Shown here: positions 15,498 to 25,163 of the stretch, in pieces | How the letters are laid out: every line of letters begins with the position of its first letter | How positions within the stretch are numbered: position 1 is the stretch's first letter | NCBI GenBank assembly: GCA_900543555.1 | Contig: UQRL01000024.1 | Location: 1 to 39,187, forward strand | From: an uncultured Oscillospiraceae bacterium | GTDB taxonomy: Bacteria > Bacillota > Clostridia > Oscillospirales > Acutalibacteraceae | Length of the DNA stretch: 39,187 bases | Reading direction: 5' to 3' | Made by a program: the position numbers and the translations under genes | The notes under the pieces: model-generated | The model's database searches: none | Told to the model about the DNA's origin: nothing | What the model saw: only the letters and a program-made list of their open reading frames with translations

Positions 15498-18400
15498 TTG
15501 TTGCAGTTTGTATTGGGCCGGGCTGGGTCCGGAAAAACGGAATACCTGCGCTGCATGCTGGCCGACAGCTGCCAGAGGCAGGGCGGCGCTATCCTGCTGG
15601 TGCCGGAGCAGTATACCTTTGAAACGGAGAAGGCCATGCTCCACTTGGCGGGACCCGTGGGGGCCAATGTTGTCTCTGTGTACAGCTTTACCCGCTTGGC
15701 AGAGGCTGTCTTCCGCAGGGAGGGCGGGGCCGTGGGGCGCAGGCTCAGCGAGGGGGGGCGGCGCATCCTCATGTCCATAGCGGTGGAAGAGTGTCAGGAC
15801 CGGCTGGAGGTCTACGGCGCGGCGGCGAAAAACGGGCGCATCACCGAGGGGATGCTCACCGCAGTCAACGAGATGAAGCTGTGCGGCATCTCGCCCCAGC
15901 AGCTGCTGGATACCGCCCGGGGCTTGGGCGGGCGGGGCCTGGGCAAAAAACTGCAAGAGATCGCCCTGCTGTACCGTACATATGAGGCTTTGGTAGAGGC
16001 CTCCTACCTGGACTCTCGGGACGACCTGACCCGCTTGGCCCAGGCGCTGGAGGCCAGCTCTTTTTTTGAGGGAAGCCTGGTGGCTGTGGATTCCTTTGAG
16101 GGCTTTACTGCCCAAGAGCTGGCTGTCCTGACCCAGATTCTCCGCCGGGCGGAGAAGGTGGTGGTGGCTCTGTGCACCGATGGCCTGGACCAGACCGGGA
16201 CGGGCCTGTTCGCCCTGGTGGACCGCACCCGCCGCAGGCTCACCGCCGCCGCCCAGGAGAACGGCGTGGCGGTGGCGCCGCCGGTGATGCTGACAGGCGC
16301 CCCCCGCTTTCAAAACGAGAACCTCAAGCTGGTGGAGGCCCAGCTCTTCTCCCCGGGGGAGGGGCTGACATCCCCGGACCACCAGGGCATCGCCATCTTT
16401 GAGGCCCGGGACCCCTATGAGGAGGCGGAGTTCGCGGCGGCCACTATCCGAAGCCTTGTCATGGAGGAGGGCTGGCGCTACCGGGACTTCTCCATCATCT
16501 GCCGCAGCCCAGAGCGGTATTACGGCTGTCTGGACGCGGCGCTGAAGCGGCGGGACATCCCCTGCTTTGTCTCCCAGCCCGCCCGGGTGGACGCCGAACC
16601 GGTGATGCGCTTTGTGCTGGGGGCGTTCCAGGCGGTGCAGGGGGGCTATCAGACGGAGTCCCTGTTGGAGATGCTGAAGACGGGGGTCTCTGGCTTTACC
16701 ACAGAGGAGATCTCTGTCCTGGAGAACTACGCCTACCTGTGGAAGGTCTCCGGCCCTGGCTGGCGGCAGGAGTTTGTCCGCCATCCCCGGGGCTTTGGCC
16801 AAGAACTGGAAGAAGAGGACCGGCAGGAGCTGGCCCGCCTGAATGGGCTGCGCCAGCGGCTGATTGGACCCCTGGAGCGCTTTGCTGCCCGCACCCGCCA
16901 GACCACCGGCGAGGAGCTCTCTCAGGCGGTGTACCTGCTGCTTACCGCCTATGGGATGGAGGAAAACCTGCCCGCTTACTGCCTCTCTTTGGAGGAGGCG
17001 GGGGAGGGGGCCCTGGCCCAGAAGCAGCTGCGCGTGTGGGACCTGCTTATGGAGATCTTGGACCAGATGCGCTCTATCCTGGGGAAAAAGCCCATTTCCC
17101 GCCAGCGGTATTTTCAGCTGCTGCAAGAGGTGATTGCCGGGGAGGATGTGTCTGAAATTCCCCAAACGGTGGACCAGGTGCTTTTTGGCCGGGTGGAGCA
17201 GGCGCGCCAGTCCTCGCCCCGGGCGGTGTTCCTGATTGGGGCGGCTCAGGGGGAGTTCCCCTTGGCGCCCCAGCCCAGCGGGGTGTTCTCCGACGCGGAA
17301 CGGCAGGAGCTGATCGCCCGGGACCTGCCCTTGGGAGACCCCCTGGAGCAGCGCACCATGGAGGAGCGGTACCTGACCTACTCCGCGGCCTGCCTCCCCG
17401 CAGAGCGGCTGTATGTCAGCTGGCCCCGTTCCGCCGGAGGGGAGGACAAGGCCCCCAGTGAGCTGGTAGGGGCCCTCTTGTCCATTTTTCCCAGCCTGCT
17501 GCCCCTGCGCGGCTTGCCTGGGGAGTACTTTGCCAATTCCAAGGAAGCGGCCTTCTCCCGGCTGGCGGCCCGCTTTTCTGCCGGCGATGGAGAGGCCGGG
17601 GCCCTGCGGCTGTTTTTTGCGGGGGACCCTGCCTATGCCGGACGGGTGCAGGCCCTGGAGAGGGCCTCGGGCCAGCGGCTGGCCCGGCTGGAGGACAAAG
17701 CGCTGGCCCGACAGCTTTTTGGGGAAAAGCTGTTTTTGTCCCCCACCCAGGTGGAGACCTATCACCAGTGCCGGTTTCAATACTTCTGCCGCTATGGCCT
17801 GAACGCCAAGGAGCGCCGCCGGGCTGAGGTGGATGTGCTTCAATATGGCACATTGATGCACTACCTTTTCGAGAGAATCTTCCGGCTTCCAGCGGAGGAA
17901 CGGCGGCAATGGACCGAGGAGGAGCTCCTGAGCCGTGTACAGGGGCTGATAGAGGCCTATGCCCAGGAAAACATGGGGGGTATGGAGCTGCTCTCCGGCC
18001 GGGAAAAGTACCGCCTTTCCCGGCTGGCCCAGTCCGCCTGCCGGCTTATCCGCCATGTGGAGGAAGAACTGGCCCAAAGTCGCTTTGTCCCCGAACACCT
18101 GGAATGGGGCCTGGGCTTTGGCCGGGATTACCCGCCCCTGCGCATTGACACCGGAAAGGGGATTGTCACAGTGGGGGGCACCATCGACCGGGTGGACGTG
18201 TACCTGGGCAGCGACGGCTGCCGCTATGTGCGGGTCATTGATTACAAAACCGGCCACAAATCCTTCCGCCTGCCGGATGTGCTGCTGGGGCTGAACATGC
18301 AGATGCTGGTGTACTTGGCGGCCCTGGTGGAAAGCGGCCGGGAGCTGCCTGCCGGGGTGCTCTACATGCCCGCGGCAGAGCCCTCGGTCTCGGTGGACCG

Positions 18401-18827
18401 GGGCGCCAGGGAGGAGAAGATCAAGGCCGAGGCGGACAAGCAGCTGAAGATGAGCGGCGTGGTGCTCAGCGACCAGGAGATCATCCAGGCTATGGAGGCC
18501 GGGGCCAGGGGGAGGTTCATCCCCGCCTCTCTGAACAAGGATGGCAGCCTGGGCCGGTACAGCTCGGCCCTTTCCCGGCAGGAGCTGCACACCGTGCTGG
18601 AGTATTCCAAGCTGTTGATCGCCGCCATGGGGCGCGAGCTGCTGGAGGGCCGGGTGGAACCCGAACCCGCCCTGACCGGCCGGAACAGCTGCCGCTACTG
18701 CCCCTACAGCCCGGTGTGCGGCCGGGAGTTGGACGGCCAAAACGTGAAGCAGGACAAAACCACCTCTCAGGAGGCTTTGGCCCAAATGGAGGAGGCGTTG
18801 CAGAAGGGAGGAAAAGCCCATGGCTGA
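15498..18827 (+). CDS. addB: ATP-dependent helicase/nuclease subunit B
   Basis: AddB, 1109 residues, is the inactivated-helicase and nuclease subunit of the AddAB complex, which resects double-strand breaks to a Chi site for RecA loading. The Walker A motif GRAGSGKT (7-14) opens the protein. The C-terminal RecB-type nuclease has VIDYKTG (Asp915, Lys917). The four cysteines of the Fe-S staple are Cys758 (YHQC), Cys1065, Cys1068 and Cys1074 (CRYCPYSPVC). The start is taken as the first of two tandem TTG codons (15498, 15501) because GGAAGGGGG sits 7 bases before it, and translation from there gives LLQFVLGRAGSGKT. The stop overlaps the addA ATG by 8 bases. Confidence 0.96.
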   Translation: MLQFVLGRAGSGKTEYLRCMLADSCQRQGGAILLVPEQYTFETEKAMLHLAGPVGANVVSVYSFTRLAEAVFRREGGAVGRRLSEGGRRILMSIAVEECQDRLEVYGAAAKNGRITEGMLTAVNEMKLCGISPQQLLDTARGLGGRGLGKKLQEIALLYRTYEALVEASYLDSRDDLTRLAQALEASSFFEGSLVAVDSFEGFTAQELAVLTQILRRAEKVVVALCTDGLDQTGTGLFALVDRTRRRLTAAAQENGVAVAPPVMLTGAPRFQNENLKLVEAQLFSPGEGLTSPDHQGIAIFEARDPYEEAEFAAATIRSLVMEEGWRYRDFSIICRSPERYYGCLDAALKRRDIPCFVSQPARVDAEPVMRFVLGAFQAVQGGYQTESLLEMLKTGVSGFTTEEISVLENYAYLWKVSGPGWRQEFVRHPRGFGQELEEEDRQELARLNGLRQRLIGPLERFAARTRQTTGEELSQAVYLLLTAYGMEENLPAYCLSLEEAGEGALAQKQLRVWDLLMEILDQMRSILGKKPISRQRYFQLLQEVIAGEDVSEIPQTVDQVLFGRVEQARQSSPRAVFLIGAAQGEFPLAPQPSGVFSDAERQELIARDLPLGDPLEQRTMEERYLTYSAACLPAERLYVSWPRSAGGEDKAPSELVGALLSIFPSLLPLRGLPGEYFANSKEAAFSRLAARFSAGDGEAGALRLFFAGDPAYAGRVQALERASGQRLARLEDKALARQLFGEKLFLSPTQVETYHQCRFQYFCRYGLNAKERRRAEVDVLQYGTLMHYLFERIFRLPAEERRQWTEEELLSRVQGLIEAYAQENMGGMELLSGREKYRLSRLAQSACRLIRHVEEELAQSRFVPEHLEWGLGFGRDYPPLRIDTGKGIVTVGGTIDRVDVYLGSDGCRYVRVIDYKTGHKSFRLPDVLLGLNMQMLVYLAALVESGRELPAGVLYMPAAEPSVSVDRGAREEKIKAEADKQLKMSGVVLSDQEIIQAMEAGARGRFIPASLNKDGSLGRYSSALSRQELHTVLEYSKLLIAAMGRELLEGRVEPEPALTGRNSCRYCPYSPVCGRELDGQNVKQDKTTSQEALAQMEEALQKGGKAHG

Positions 18828-21800
18828 AATGCGTTGGACAGACAGCCAGCAGGACGCCATCGCAGCCCGCAGCGGCACTGTGCTGGTGGCCGCGGCGGCG
18901 GGCTCTGGCAAGACGGCGGTGCTGGTGCAGCGGGCCATCGAGCGCCTGACGGACCCCGAGCATTCCACCAGCGCGGACCGGATGCTCATTGTCACCTTTA
19001 CCAAGGCCGCGGCGGCGGAGATGCGCGCCCGGCTGGAGGGACGGATTCACGAGATGCTGCGGGAAAACCCCGCAGACCCCCACCTGCGGCGGCAGAGCAT
19101 TTTGCTCTCTCAGGCCCACATTGGCACGGTGGACAGTTTTTGCGCCGAGATGGTGCGGGAGTTTTTTCACCTGCTGGACCTCTCCCCGGATTTTAAGATC
19201 GTCACCGACAAGCAGGAGGAACAGCTGATCAGCGCCTCTCTCAACGAGGTGCTCACCCAGGCCTTTGAGGAGGGTTCGGTGGGCAGCCTGGCCGACGCCT
19301 TTGCCGGAGAGCGGGATGACCGCCGCTTGATGGACATGGTTCTCTCCCTCTACCGCTTTATGCAGAGCCATCCCTTCCCCGAGCGGTGGCTGTCGGAGAA
19401 GGTGGCCATGTACTTTCCCGATGAGGCTGCCCGGCAGCGGATTTCCCCCTGGGAGAGGGTGCTGCTGGATTATGCCGGGGAGGCGTCTGCCCACTGTGTG
19501 GGGCTGCTTTCCCGGGCGCTGGAGGAGTGCCGGGAGGAGGAAGCAGTGGAACGGGCCTATGCCGGAGCCCTGGAAAAGGACCGGAGCGCCTTTTCCCAAA
19601 TGGAAGAGCTGGCCCGGGCCGGAGACTGGGACGGCCTTTCCCAGCTGGCTTGCGGCTTTGCCCCGGCCCGGCGGGGCGCCCTGCGGGGCTATGACGGGGA
19701 CCCGCTGAAGGACCGGCTGGAGGCCTTCCGCAAAGAGGTCAAGCGAGTGGCGGAGGAGCTGGGAAAATACTTCTCCGCCAACCGGGAGGCCTGCTGGGAG
19801 GAGACCGCCCGGACCGCGCCGCTGGTAAAAAGCCTGCAGACACTGACCCTGCGCTTTTCCCAGCGGTACGCGGAGAAAAAGCGGGAGGGCAACTTCCTGG
19901 ATTACAGCGACCTGGAACACCAGGCTATCCGCCTGTTTTTGGGGGAGGATGGGCAGCCCACCGCCGCGGCCCGGGAGGTGGCCGCCCGGTTTGACGAAAT
20001 TATGATCGACGAGTACCAGGATATCAACGAGGTGCAGGATTCCCTGTTCCGGGCGGTGTCCCAGAACGGGAAAAACCTGTTTATGGTGGGGGACGTAAAG
20101 CAGAGCATCTACGGCTTCCGCCGGGCCATGCCGGAAATTTTCCTCCGGGCCAGAAGGGCCTTTCAGAAGTATGACCGGCAGAGGGACCAGTACCCCGCCT
20201 ACATTGTGCTGGACCGGAACTTCCGCTCCCGCAGGGAAGTTACTGACACGGTGAACTTTGTCTTTTCCCGGCTGATGACCCAGGCTGCCGGGGACATTGA
20301 CTACACGGGAGAGGAGCGGCTGGTCTGCGGGGCGGATTATGCCCCCAAGGAGGGCTGCGAAACAGAGCTGCAATTTATTTCCCGCAGCGGCGGCGCCTCT
20401 CCCGAGGAGGCGGAGGGGGCCTGGATTGCCGCCCGTATCCGGGAGCTGGTGGAGGGGGGCTTCACTATCTCCACCCGGGAGGGGGAACGCCCGGCAGGCT
20501 ACGGGGACTTCTGCATCCTGCTGCGCAGCGCCAACCAGTACGCCTATGGATATGCCCAACAGCTCCAAGCCCGGGGTGTGCCCGCCCGCGCCTCTGTTTC
20601 CGGCGGCTTTTTCAAGGCCGCGGAGATTGGCGTGATGGTGTCCCTGCTGCGGGTGATCGACAACCCCAACCAGGACATCCCCCTGCTGGCGGTGCTGATG
20701 AGCCCTCTGTACGGCTTTTCCGCGGACGACATGGCCCGGTTGCGCCTGGAGAACCGGGAGGAGAGTGTGTACCTCTCGCTGCTGCGGGCAGCGGAGGGGG
20801 ACATCCGCTGCCGCCAAGTTCTGCGGGAGCTGGGAGAGTACCGGGCGGTGGCGGCCACCATGCCCTCCGATGGGTTCCTCAACTACCTGTATCAAAAGAC
20901 GGGCTTCCCCGATTTGGCCCAGGCCATGGAGGACGGCCCCCAGCGGTTGGAGAACCTGCGGCTTCTGGAGCGCTACGCCCGGGAGTACGAGTCCTCCGGC
21001 TACCACGGCGTATCCGGCTTTGTGCGCTTTTTGGACCGGCTGAAGGAGAGCGGCTCGGACCTGCAGGCAGCGGAGCTTCCCTTGCAGGAACGGGACGCGG
21101 TGACGGTGATGAGCATTCACAAGTCCAAAGGGCTGGAGTTCCCCGTGTGCATTGTGGCCGGGTGCGGCCGGAATTTCGTCTCTGATCAGAGGGCAGAGGT
21201 GCTGCTCCACCCAGAGCTGGGCTTGGGGGTGAAGCTGCGGGACCAGAAGCGCTCGGCCCGGTTTACCACCACCGCCCGGGAGGCCATTGGCCTGGAGACC
21301 CTGCGGGCCTCTGCGGCAGAGGAGCTGCGGGTGCTCTATGTGGCCCTGACCCGGGCCAAAGAGAAACTGATTTTGGTGGGCTCTTGGGAGGACCCCGCCC
21401 GCACGGCGGAGAAGCTGGCCCTGGAGCTTACTGAGAGGGGCCCGGCCCCTTATACGGTGCGCCAGGGGAAGAACGCGGCCCAGTGGCTGCTTTTGTGCGC
21501 CCTGTGCCACCCGGATGGGGGAGAGCTGCGCCAGCGGTCCGGCGCCCCGGCGGGGTGCGTTTTCTGGCAGGATTACACCCCGTGGAGAGTGGGAATAAGC
21601 CAGTATCAGCCGCAAGGGGAGACGTGCGCTCCGGAAGCCCGCGCCCCAGAACCTGCGGATCTGGCGCTGCTGGAGCGCCTTCGGCTGCGGGCAGCCTTCA
21701 CCTATCCCCACCAGGAGGCGGTGGGGGTGCCCGCCAAGGTGGCGGCCTCTAAGCTGGCGGCAGAGCAGGCGGGCAGCCGTGAGATCACCCTCTCCCGGCC

Positions 21801-22344
21801 CGCCTGGCTGGGGGAGCAGGGCATGACCCCTGCCGAACGGGGCACAGCCCTTCACGCCTTTATGCAGTTCGCGGACTTTTCGGCGGCGCTGGAAAGCCCA
21901 GAGGCCGAGCGGGACCGGATGGTCTCCATGGCCCTGCTCACCCCCGAGCAGGGCGCTGTGGTGGATCTGGCCCGGGTGCGGAAATTCCTGGAAAGCCCCT
22001 TGGGAAAGCGGGTGCTCCGCTCCTCCCAAGTGGAAAAAGAACGCCGGTTTACCGCGGTGGTGCCCGCCTCTTTGGTCCAGCCGGGAACGGGCGCCGCCCA
22101 GGAGGAGATCATCCTTCAGGGCGCGGTGGACTGCACTTTTGTGGAGGAAGGGGCGCTTCACATCATCGACTTTAAGACGGACCGGGTGCGCAGCATGGAA
22201 GAGCTTTGGGCTCGGTACGAGACCCAGCTGCGGCTGTACGGCTATGCCATGGAGGAGGTTACCGGGCTGCCAGTGGGAGAGCTGATCCTCTATTCCACGC
22301 ATTTAAACAGGGAAAGCGCTCGAAAATACAAAATCCACTCTTGA
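18820..22344 (+). CDS. addA: ATP-dependent helicase/nuclease subunit A
   Basis: AddA, 1174 residues, is the UvrD-like (SF1A) helicase and second nuclease of AddAB. Seen are the Q-motif TDSQQDAI (7-14), Walker A AGSGKT (27-32), TFTKAAAAEM, motif II DEYQD (Asp397-Glu398), VGDVKQSIYGFR, VMSIHKSKGLEFPV, and LYVALTRAKEKLILVG (motif VI). The C-terminal nuclease motif is IIDFKTDRV (Asp1117, Lys1119). Length is slightly under the usual 1200-1250 but all motifs are present. ATG at 18820 has AAGGGAGGAAAAGCCC upstream inside addB. The stop codon lies within the -35 box of the next gene's promoter. Confidence 0.97.
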   Translation: MAEMRWTDSQQDAIAARSGTVLVAAAAGSGKTAVLVQRAIERLTDPEHSTSADRMLIVTFTKAAAAEMRARLEGRIHEMLRENPADPHLRRQSILLSQAHIGTVDSFCAEMVREFFHLLDLSPDFKIVTDKQEEQLISASLNEVLTQAFEEGSVGSLADAFAGERDDRRLMDMVLSLYRFMQSHPFPERWLSEKVAMYFPDEAARQRISPWERVLLDYAGEASAHCVGLLSRALEECREEEAVERAYAGALEKDRSAFSQMEELARAGDWDGLSQLACGFAPARRGALRGYDGDPLKDRLEAFRKEVKRVAEELGKYFSANREACWEETARTAPLVKSLQTLTLRFSQRYAEKKREGNFLDYSDLEHQAIRLFLGEDGQPTAAAREVAARFDEIMIDEYQDINEVQDSLFRAVSQNGKNLFMVGDVKQSIYGFRRAMPEIFLRARRAFQKYDRQRDQYPAYIVLDRNFRSRREVTDTVNFVFSRLMTQAAGDIDYTGEERLVCGADYAPKEGCETELQFISRSGGASPEEAEGAWIAARIRELVEGGFTISTREGERPAGYGDFCILLRSANQYAYGYAQQLQARGVPARASVSGGFFKAAEIGVMVSLLRVIDNPNQDIPLLAVLMSPLYGFSADDMARLRLENREESVYLSLLRAAEGDIRCRQVLRELGEYRAVAATMPSDGFLNYLYQKTGFPDLAQAMEDGPQRLENLRLLERYAREYESSGYHGVSGFVRFLDRLKESGSDLQAAELPLQERDAVTVMSIHKSKGLEFPVCIVAGCGRNFVSDQRAEVLLHPELGLGVKLRDQKRSARFTTTAREAIGLETLRASAAEELRVLYVALTRAKEKLILVGSWEDPARTAEKLALELTERGPAPYTVRQGKNAAQWLLLCALCHPDGGELRQRSGAPAGCVFWQDYTPWRVGISQYQPQGETCAPEARAPEPADLALLERLRLRAAFTYPHQEAVGVPAKVAASKLAAEQAGSREITLSRPAWLGEQGMTPAERGTALHAFMQFADFSAALESPEAERDRMVSMALLTPEQGAVVDLARVRKFLESPLGKRVLRSSQVEKERRFTAVVPASLVQPGTGAAQEEIILQGAVDCTFVEEGALHIIDFKTDRVRSMEELWARYETQLRLYGYAMEEVTGLPVGELILYSTHLNRESARKYKIHS

Positions 22345-22369
22345 CATCCTAAGGCGGGCTGGATATGAT
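22341..22369 (+). promoter_or_regulatory. SigA-type promoter of the beta-mannosidase gene
   Basis: Perfect TTGACA, 17-base spacer, TATGAT. The TGA stop of addA (22342-22344) is part of the -35 hexamer. The leader is about 42 bases. Confidence 0.85.
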
Positions 22370-22417
22370 GAAACAATCCGGCTTGGATAGCAAACGATGA
22401 TGGGAGGAACGATGTGA

Positions 22418-24847
22418 ATGATCACCCAGATACTGCACGAGAATTGGCGCCTGCAAATGCCCGGCCTGGCAGAGGCGGTCCCGGCCCAAGTGCCCGGTTC
22501 GGTGTACGCGGACCTGCTGGCAGCGGGGAAAATGGAGGACCCCTACTACCGGGACAACGAGGATGCGGCCTTGGCCCTGATGGAGAAGGACTTTCTCTAC
22601 GCGGCCTGCTTTGTTCCAGAGGAAGGTATTTTGAACTGCCCCACCCAGGTGCTCCGCTTTGAAGGCGTGGACACGGTGGCGGATATCCGCCTGAACGGTG
22701 TGCTGCTGGCCCATGTGGAGAATATGCACCGCACCTTCCAATTTGAGGTGGGGGGCATCCTGAAACCGGGCGAGAACTGGCTGGAGGTAAAGCTCTATTC
22801 CCCCACCAAATGGATCCGGGAGCACTACCGGCAAAACCCGGCGGAGGGCAGCTCGGACGCCATGAAGGGCTTTGCCAACCTGCGCAAGGCCCATTGCATG
22901 TTTGGCTGGGACTGGGGCCCCCACCTTCCAGACGCGGGCCTGTGGCGGCCGGTTTCCCTGCTGGGAATAGACGGGGTTAAGATTGCCGGCGTGCAGGTGC
23001 GCCAGCGCCATGAGCACGGCCGTGTGACCCTTTCGATCCGGCCAGCGTACGAGTTTGTGTCTGTAAAGGATATCTCCTATACAATAGAGGTGACAGACCC
23101 CCAAGGCAACGCCGCTCTTTACGAAGGTTCTCCCGCAGAAATCCTGATAGAACATCCCCAGCTGTGGTGGCCCCACGGCTATGGGGAACAGCCTCTTTAC
23201 ACTGTAAAGCTGACTGCCTTTTCAAACGGAAGGGAATTGGATTCCTGGCAGCGCCGCATCGGCCTGCGCACCATGACCATCGCCCGGGAAAAGGACGGGC
23301 ACGGCGAGAGCTTCGCCCACCAGGTCAATGGGGTGAAAATCTTTGCCATGGGCGCGGATTACATCCCCGAGGACAACATCCTCTCCCGGGTCACCCCGGA
23401 GCGTACCCGCAAGCTGCTGGAGCAGTGCGTGGCGGCCAACTTCAACTGTGTCCGGGTGTGGGGCGGCGGGCATTACCCCAGCGACGCCTTCTATGATGCC
23501 TGCGATGAGCTGGGCCTGCTGGTCTGGCAGGACTTTATGTTCGCCTGCGCCGTGTATAACCTGACCCCTGAGTTTGCCGAGAACATCCGGGCCGAGGTTA
23601 CCGACAACGTCAGGCGCCTGCGCCACCACGCCAGCCTGGGGCTGTGGTGCGGCAACAACGAAATGGAGATGTTCGTGGACCAGGGGGAGTGGGTGCTGAA
23701 CAAGCGCCAGAAGGCGGACTACATCCGCATGTACGAGTACCTTATCCCCGAGGTGCTTCTCAAGGAGGACCCGGACACCTTTTACTGGCCGGCCAGCCCC
23801 TCCTCCGGCGGCGGCTTCGACGACCCCAACGACCCTGCCCGGGGGGACGTGCACTATTGGAGCGTGTGGCACGGCCAGCTGCCCTTTGCGGAGTACCGCA
23901 AGCACCAGTTCCGTTACCTGTCCGAGTTCGGATTTGAGAGCCTGCCCTGCATGGCCACGGTAAAGACCTTTGCCGCGCCCCAGGACTGGAACCTGTTCTC
24001 CTATGTGATGGAGAAGCACCAGCGCTGCGCCCGGGGCAGCATGCTTATCATGTCCTATCTGCAGCAGATGTTCCTCTATCCCACCAAGTTTGAGACGGCC
24101 TTGTACGCCTCTCAGCTGCTGCAGGGTGAGGCCATTCGCTACGGCGTGGAGCATTTCCGGCGCATCCGGGGCGTGTGCATGGGCGCCGTGTACTGGCAGC
24201 TCAACGACTGCTGGCCCGTGGCCAGCTGGGCCTCCATCGACTACACCGGCCGTTGGAAGGCCCTGCACTACTACGCCAAGCGGTTCTTCGCGCCGGTGCT
24301 GCTCTCCTGCTGCGAGGAGGGCATGCTCTCCCAGGAGCCCAACGTCAACGCCGAGCCCTACGGCATGGAGAAGAGCATCCGCCTGTCCGTCTCCAACGAG
24401 ACCATGCAGGACCGGGCGGTGACGGTGAAGTGGGCCCTGCGGGGCAAGAAAGGGAACATCCAGAGAGAGGAGACCATTGCCCTTTCTGTGCCTGCCCTGA
24501 CCAGCGTGTGGCTGGACAAGGTGGAGCTGCCCGACGTGGACATCTTTGAGGACTACGTCAGCTACGAGCTCTTTGAGCAGGGGCGGCGGATCTCCGGCGG
24601 CACGGTGATCTTCTCCCTGCCCAAGTACTTCCACTACGCCGACCCCCAGCTCTCCTGCCGGGTGGAAGGGAACGAAATTGTGGTCTCCGCCAAGGCCTAC
24701 GCCAAGAGCGTGGAGATCCAGAACGAGAACGAGGACCTGCTGCTCTCGGACAACTATTTCGATATGAACGCCGGGGAGACCCGGGTGAAGGTGCTCTCCG
24801 GCTCTACAGAGGGCCTGCGCCTGCGCAGTGTCTACGATATCCATTGA
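22418..24847 (+). CDS. Beta-mannosidase, glycoside hydrolase family 2
   Basis: An 809-residue GH2 enzyme of the beta-mannosidase type. The N-terminal sugar-binding domain has [34 protein letters not shown] and [18 protein letters not shown]. After an immunoglobulin-like domain, the TIM barrel has [40 protein letters not shown] with acid/base Glu415, and [11 protein letters not shown] with nucleophile Glu503. It should release terminal beta-mannose from manno- or N-glycan oligosaccharides. There is no signal peptide, so it acts on imported oligosaccharides. It has its own promoter and no sugar transporter beside it. ATG at 22418 follows GGGAGG by about 10 bases. A wider GH2 activity cannot be excluded. 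Confidence 0.92.
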   Translation: MITQILHENWRLQMPGLAEAVPAQVPGSVYADLLAAGKMEDPYYRDNEDAALALMEKDFLYAACFVPEEGILNCPTQVLRFEGVDTVADIRLNGVLLAHVENMHRTFQFEVGGILKPGENWLEVKLYSPTKWIREHYRQNPAEGSSDAMKGFANLRKAHCMFGWDWGPHLPDAGLWRPVSLLGIDGVKIAGVQVRQRHEHGRVTLSIRPAYEFVSVKDISYTIEVTDPQGNAALYEGSPAEILIEHPQLWWPHGYGEQPLYTVKLTAFSNGRELDSWQRRIGLRTMTIAREKDGHGESFAHQVNGVKIFAMGADYIPEDNILSRVTPERTRKLLEQCVAANFNCVRVWGGGHYPSDAFYDACDELGLLVWQDFMFACAVYNLTPEFAENIRAEVTDNVRRLRHHASLGLWCGNNEMEMFVDQGEWVLNKRQKADYIRMYEYLIPEVLLKEDPDTFYWPASPSSGGGFDDPNDPARGDVHYWSVWHGQLPFAEYRKHQFRYLSEFGFESLPCMATVKTFAAPQDWNLFSYVMEKHQRCARGSMLIMSYLQQMFLYPTKFETALYASQLLQGEAIRYGVEHFRRIRGVCMGAVYWQLNDCWPVASWASIDYTGRWKALHYYAKRFFAPVLLSCCEEGMLSQEPNVNAEPYGMEKSIRLSVSNETMQDRAVTVKWALRGKKGNIQREETIALSVPALTSVWLDKVELPDVDIFEDYVSYELFEQGRRISGGTVIFSLPKYFHYADPQLSCRVEGNEIVVSAKAYAKSVEIQNENEDLLLSDNYFDMNAGETRVKVLSGSTEGLRLRSVYDIH

Positions 24848-24888
24848 CCCAGCGCCCTGCCTTCCCCGCGGGATTTTTTCCGAACCCC

Positions 24889-24917
24889 TTGACAAGGGGA
24901 GGGAGAGGGGCTATAAT
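24889..24917 (+). promoter_or_regulatory. Consensus SigA promoter of infC-rpmI-rplT
   Basis: Perfect TTGACA, 17-base spacer, perfect TATAAT, as expected for a highly expressed translation operon. Transcription should begin about 24924, leaving a leader of about 240 bases before the infC start. The 41 bases before it, after the beta-mannosidase stop, hold only a weak CCCGCGGG palindrome with six T. Confidence 0.93.
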
Positions 24918-24923
24918 AATACC

Positions 24924-25110
24924 TCGGTAAAACAAAGCGGGGCCAGCGGCTCCCACCCGTGCAGTACCGTCTGACACAGGTCAATACCCCAGGGGCAGGA
25001 GGTCTGGCGCCGAATGGCGCGCTCTTGCGCAGGGCCTTTCTGGATAGAGGCCCCCGTGGAAATGGGAATTGATTTGCGGGCAGAAGGAGTTCTGCCCGCG
25101 TTTTATTTGT
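24924..25110 (+). ncRNA. Ribosomal protein L20-type leader with attenuator
   Basis: The 5' leader of the infC operon has several hairpins: GCGCC/GGCGC with loop GAAT (25007-25020), GGGCCT/AGGCCC around TTCTGGATAG (25032-25053), and a terminator GCGGGCAGAA/TTCTGCCCGC followed by GTTTTATTT (25076-25108). In Firmicutes, L20 binds such a leader by mimicry of its 23S rRNA site and promotes early termination of infC-rpmI-rplT. The GGATAGAGGC segment and operon position fit that family. The family call is from position and structure, not a covariance search. Confidence 0.72.
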
Positions 25111-25163
25111 CCGCTGCCTGCTGCCGAACAGCTTGAGAACAACGTGTGATGGAGGTGCTACCC

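Noticed and set aside
15495..22302. Two very long minus-strand open frames (1169 and 1261 codons) opposite addB and addA
   Set aside because: They match no recognisable family, are rich in Gly, Pro, His, Leu and Gln as expected for the antisense of G+C-rich coding sequence, and lie opposite genes with complete motif sets. They are shadow frames.
24918..25163. T-box leader before infC
   Set aside because: No T-box sequence (TGGnACCGCG) or specifier stem is visible. The structure fits an L20-type leader better.
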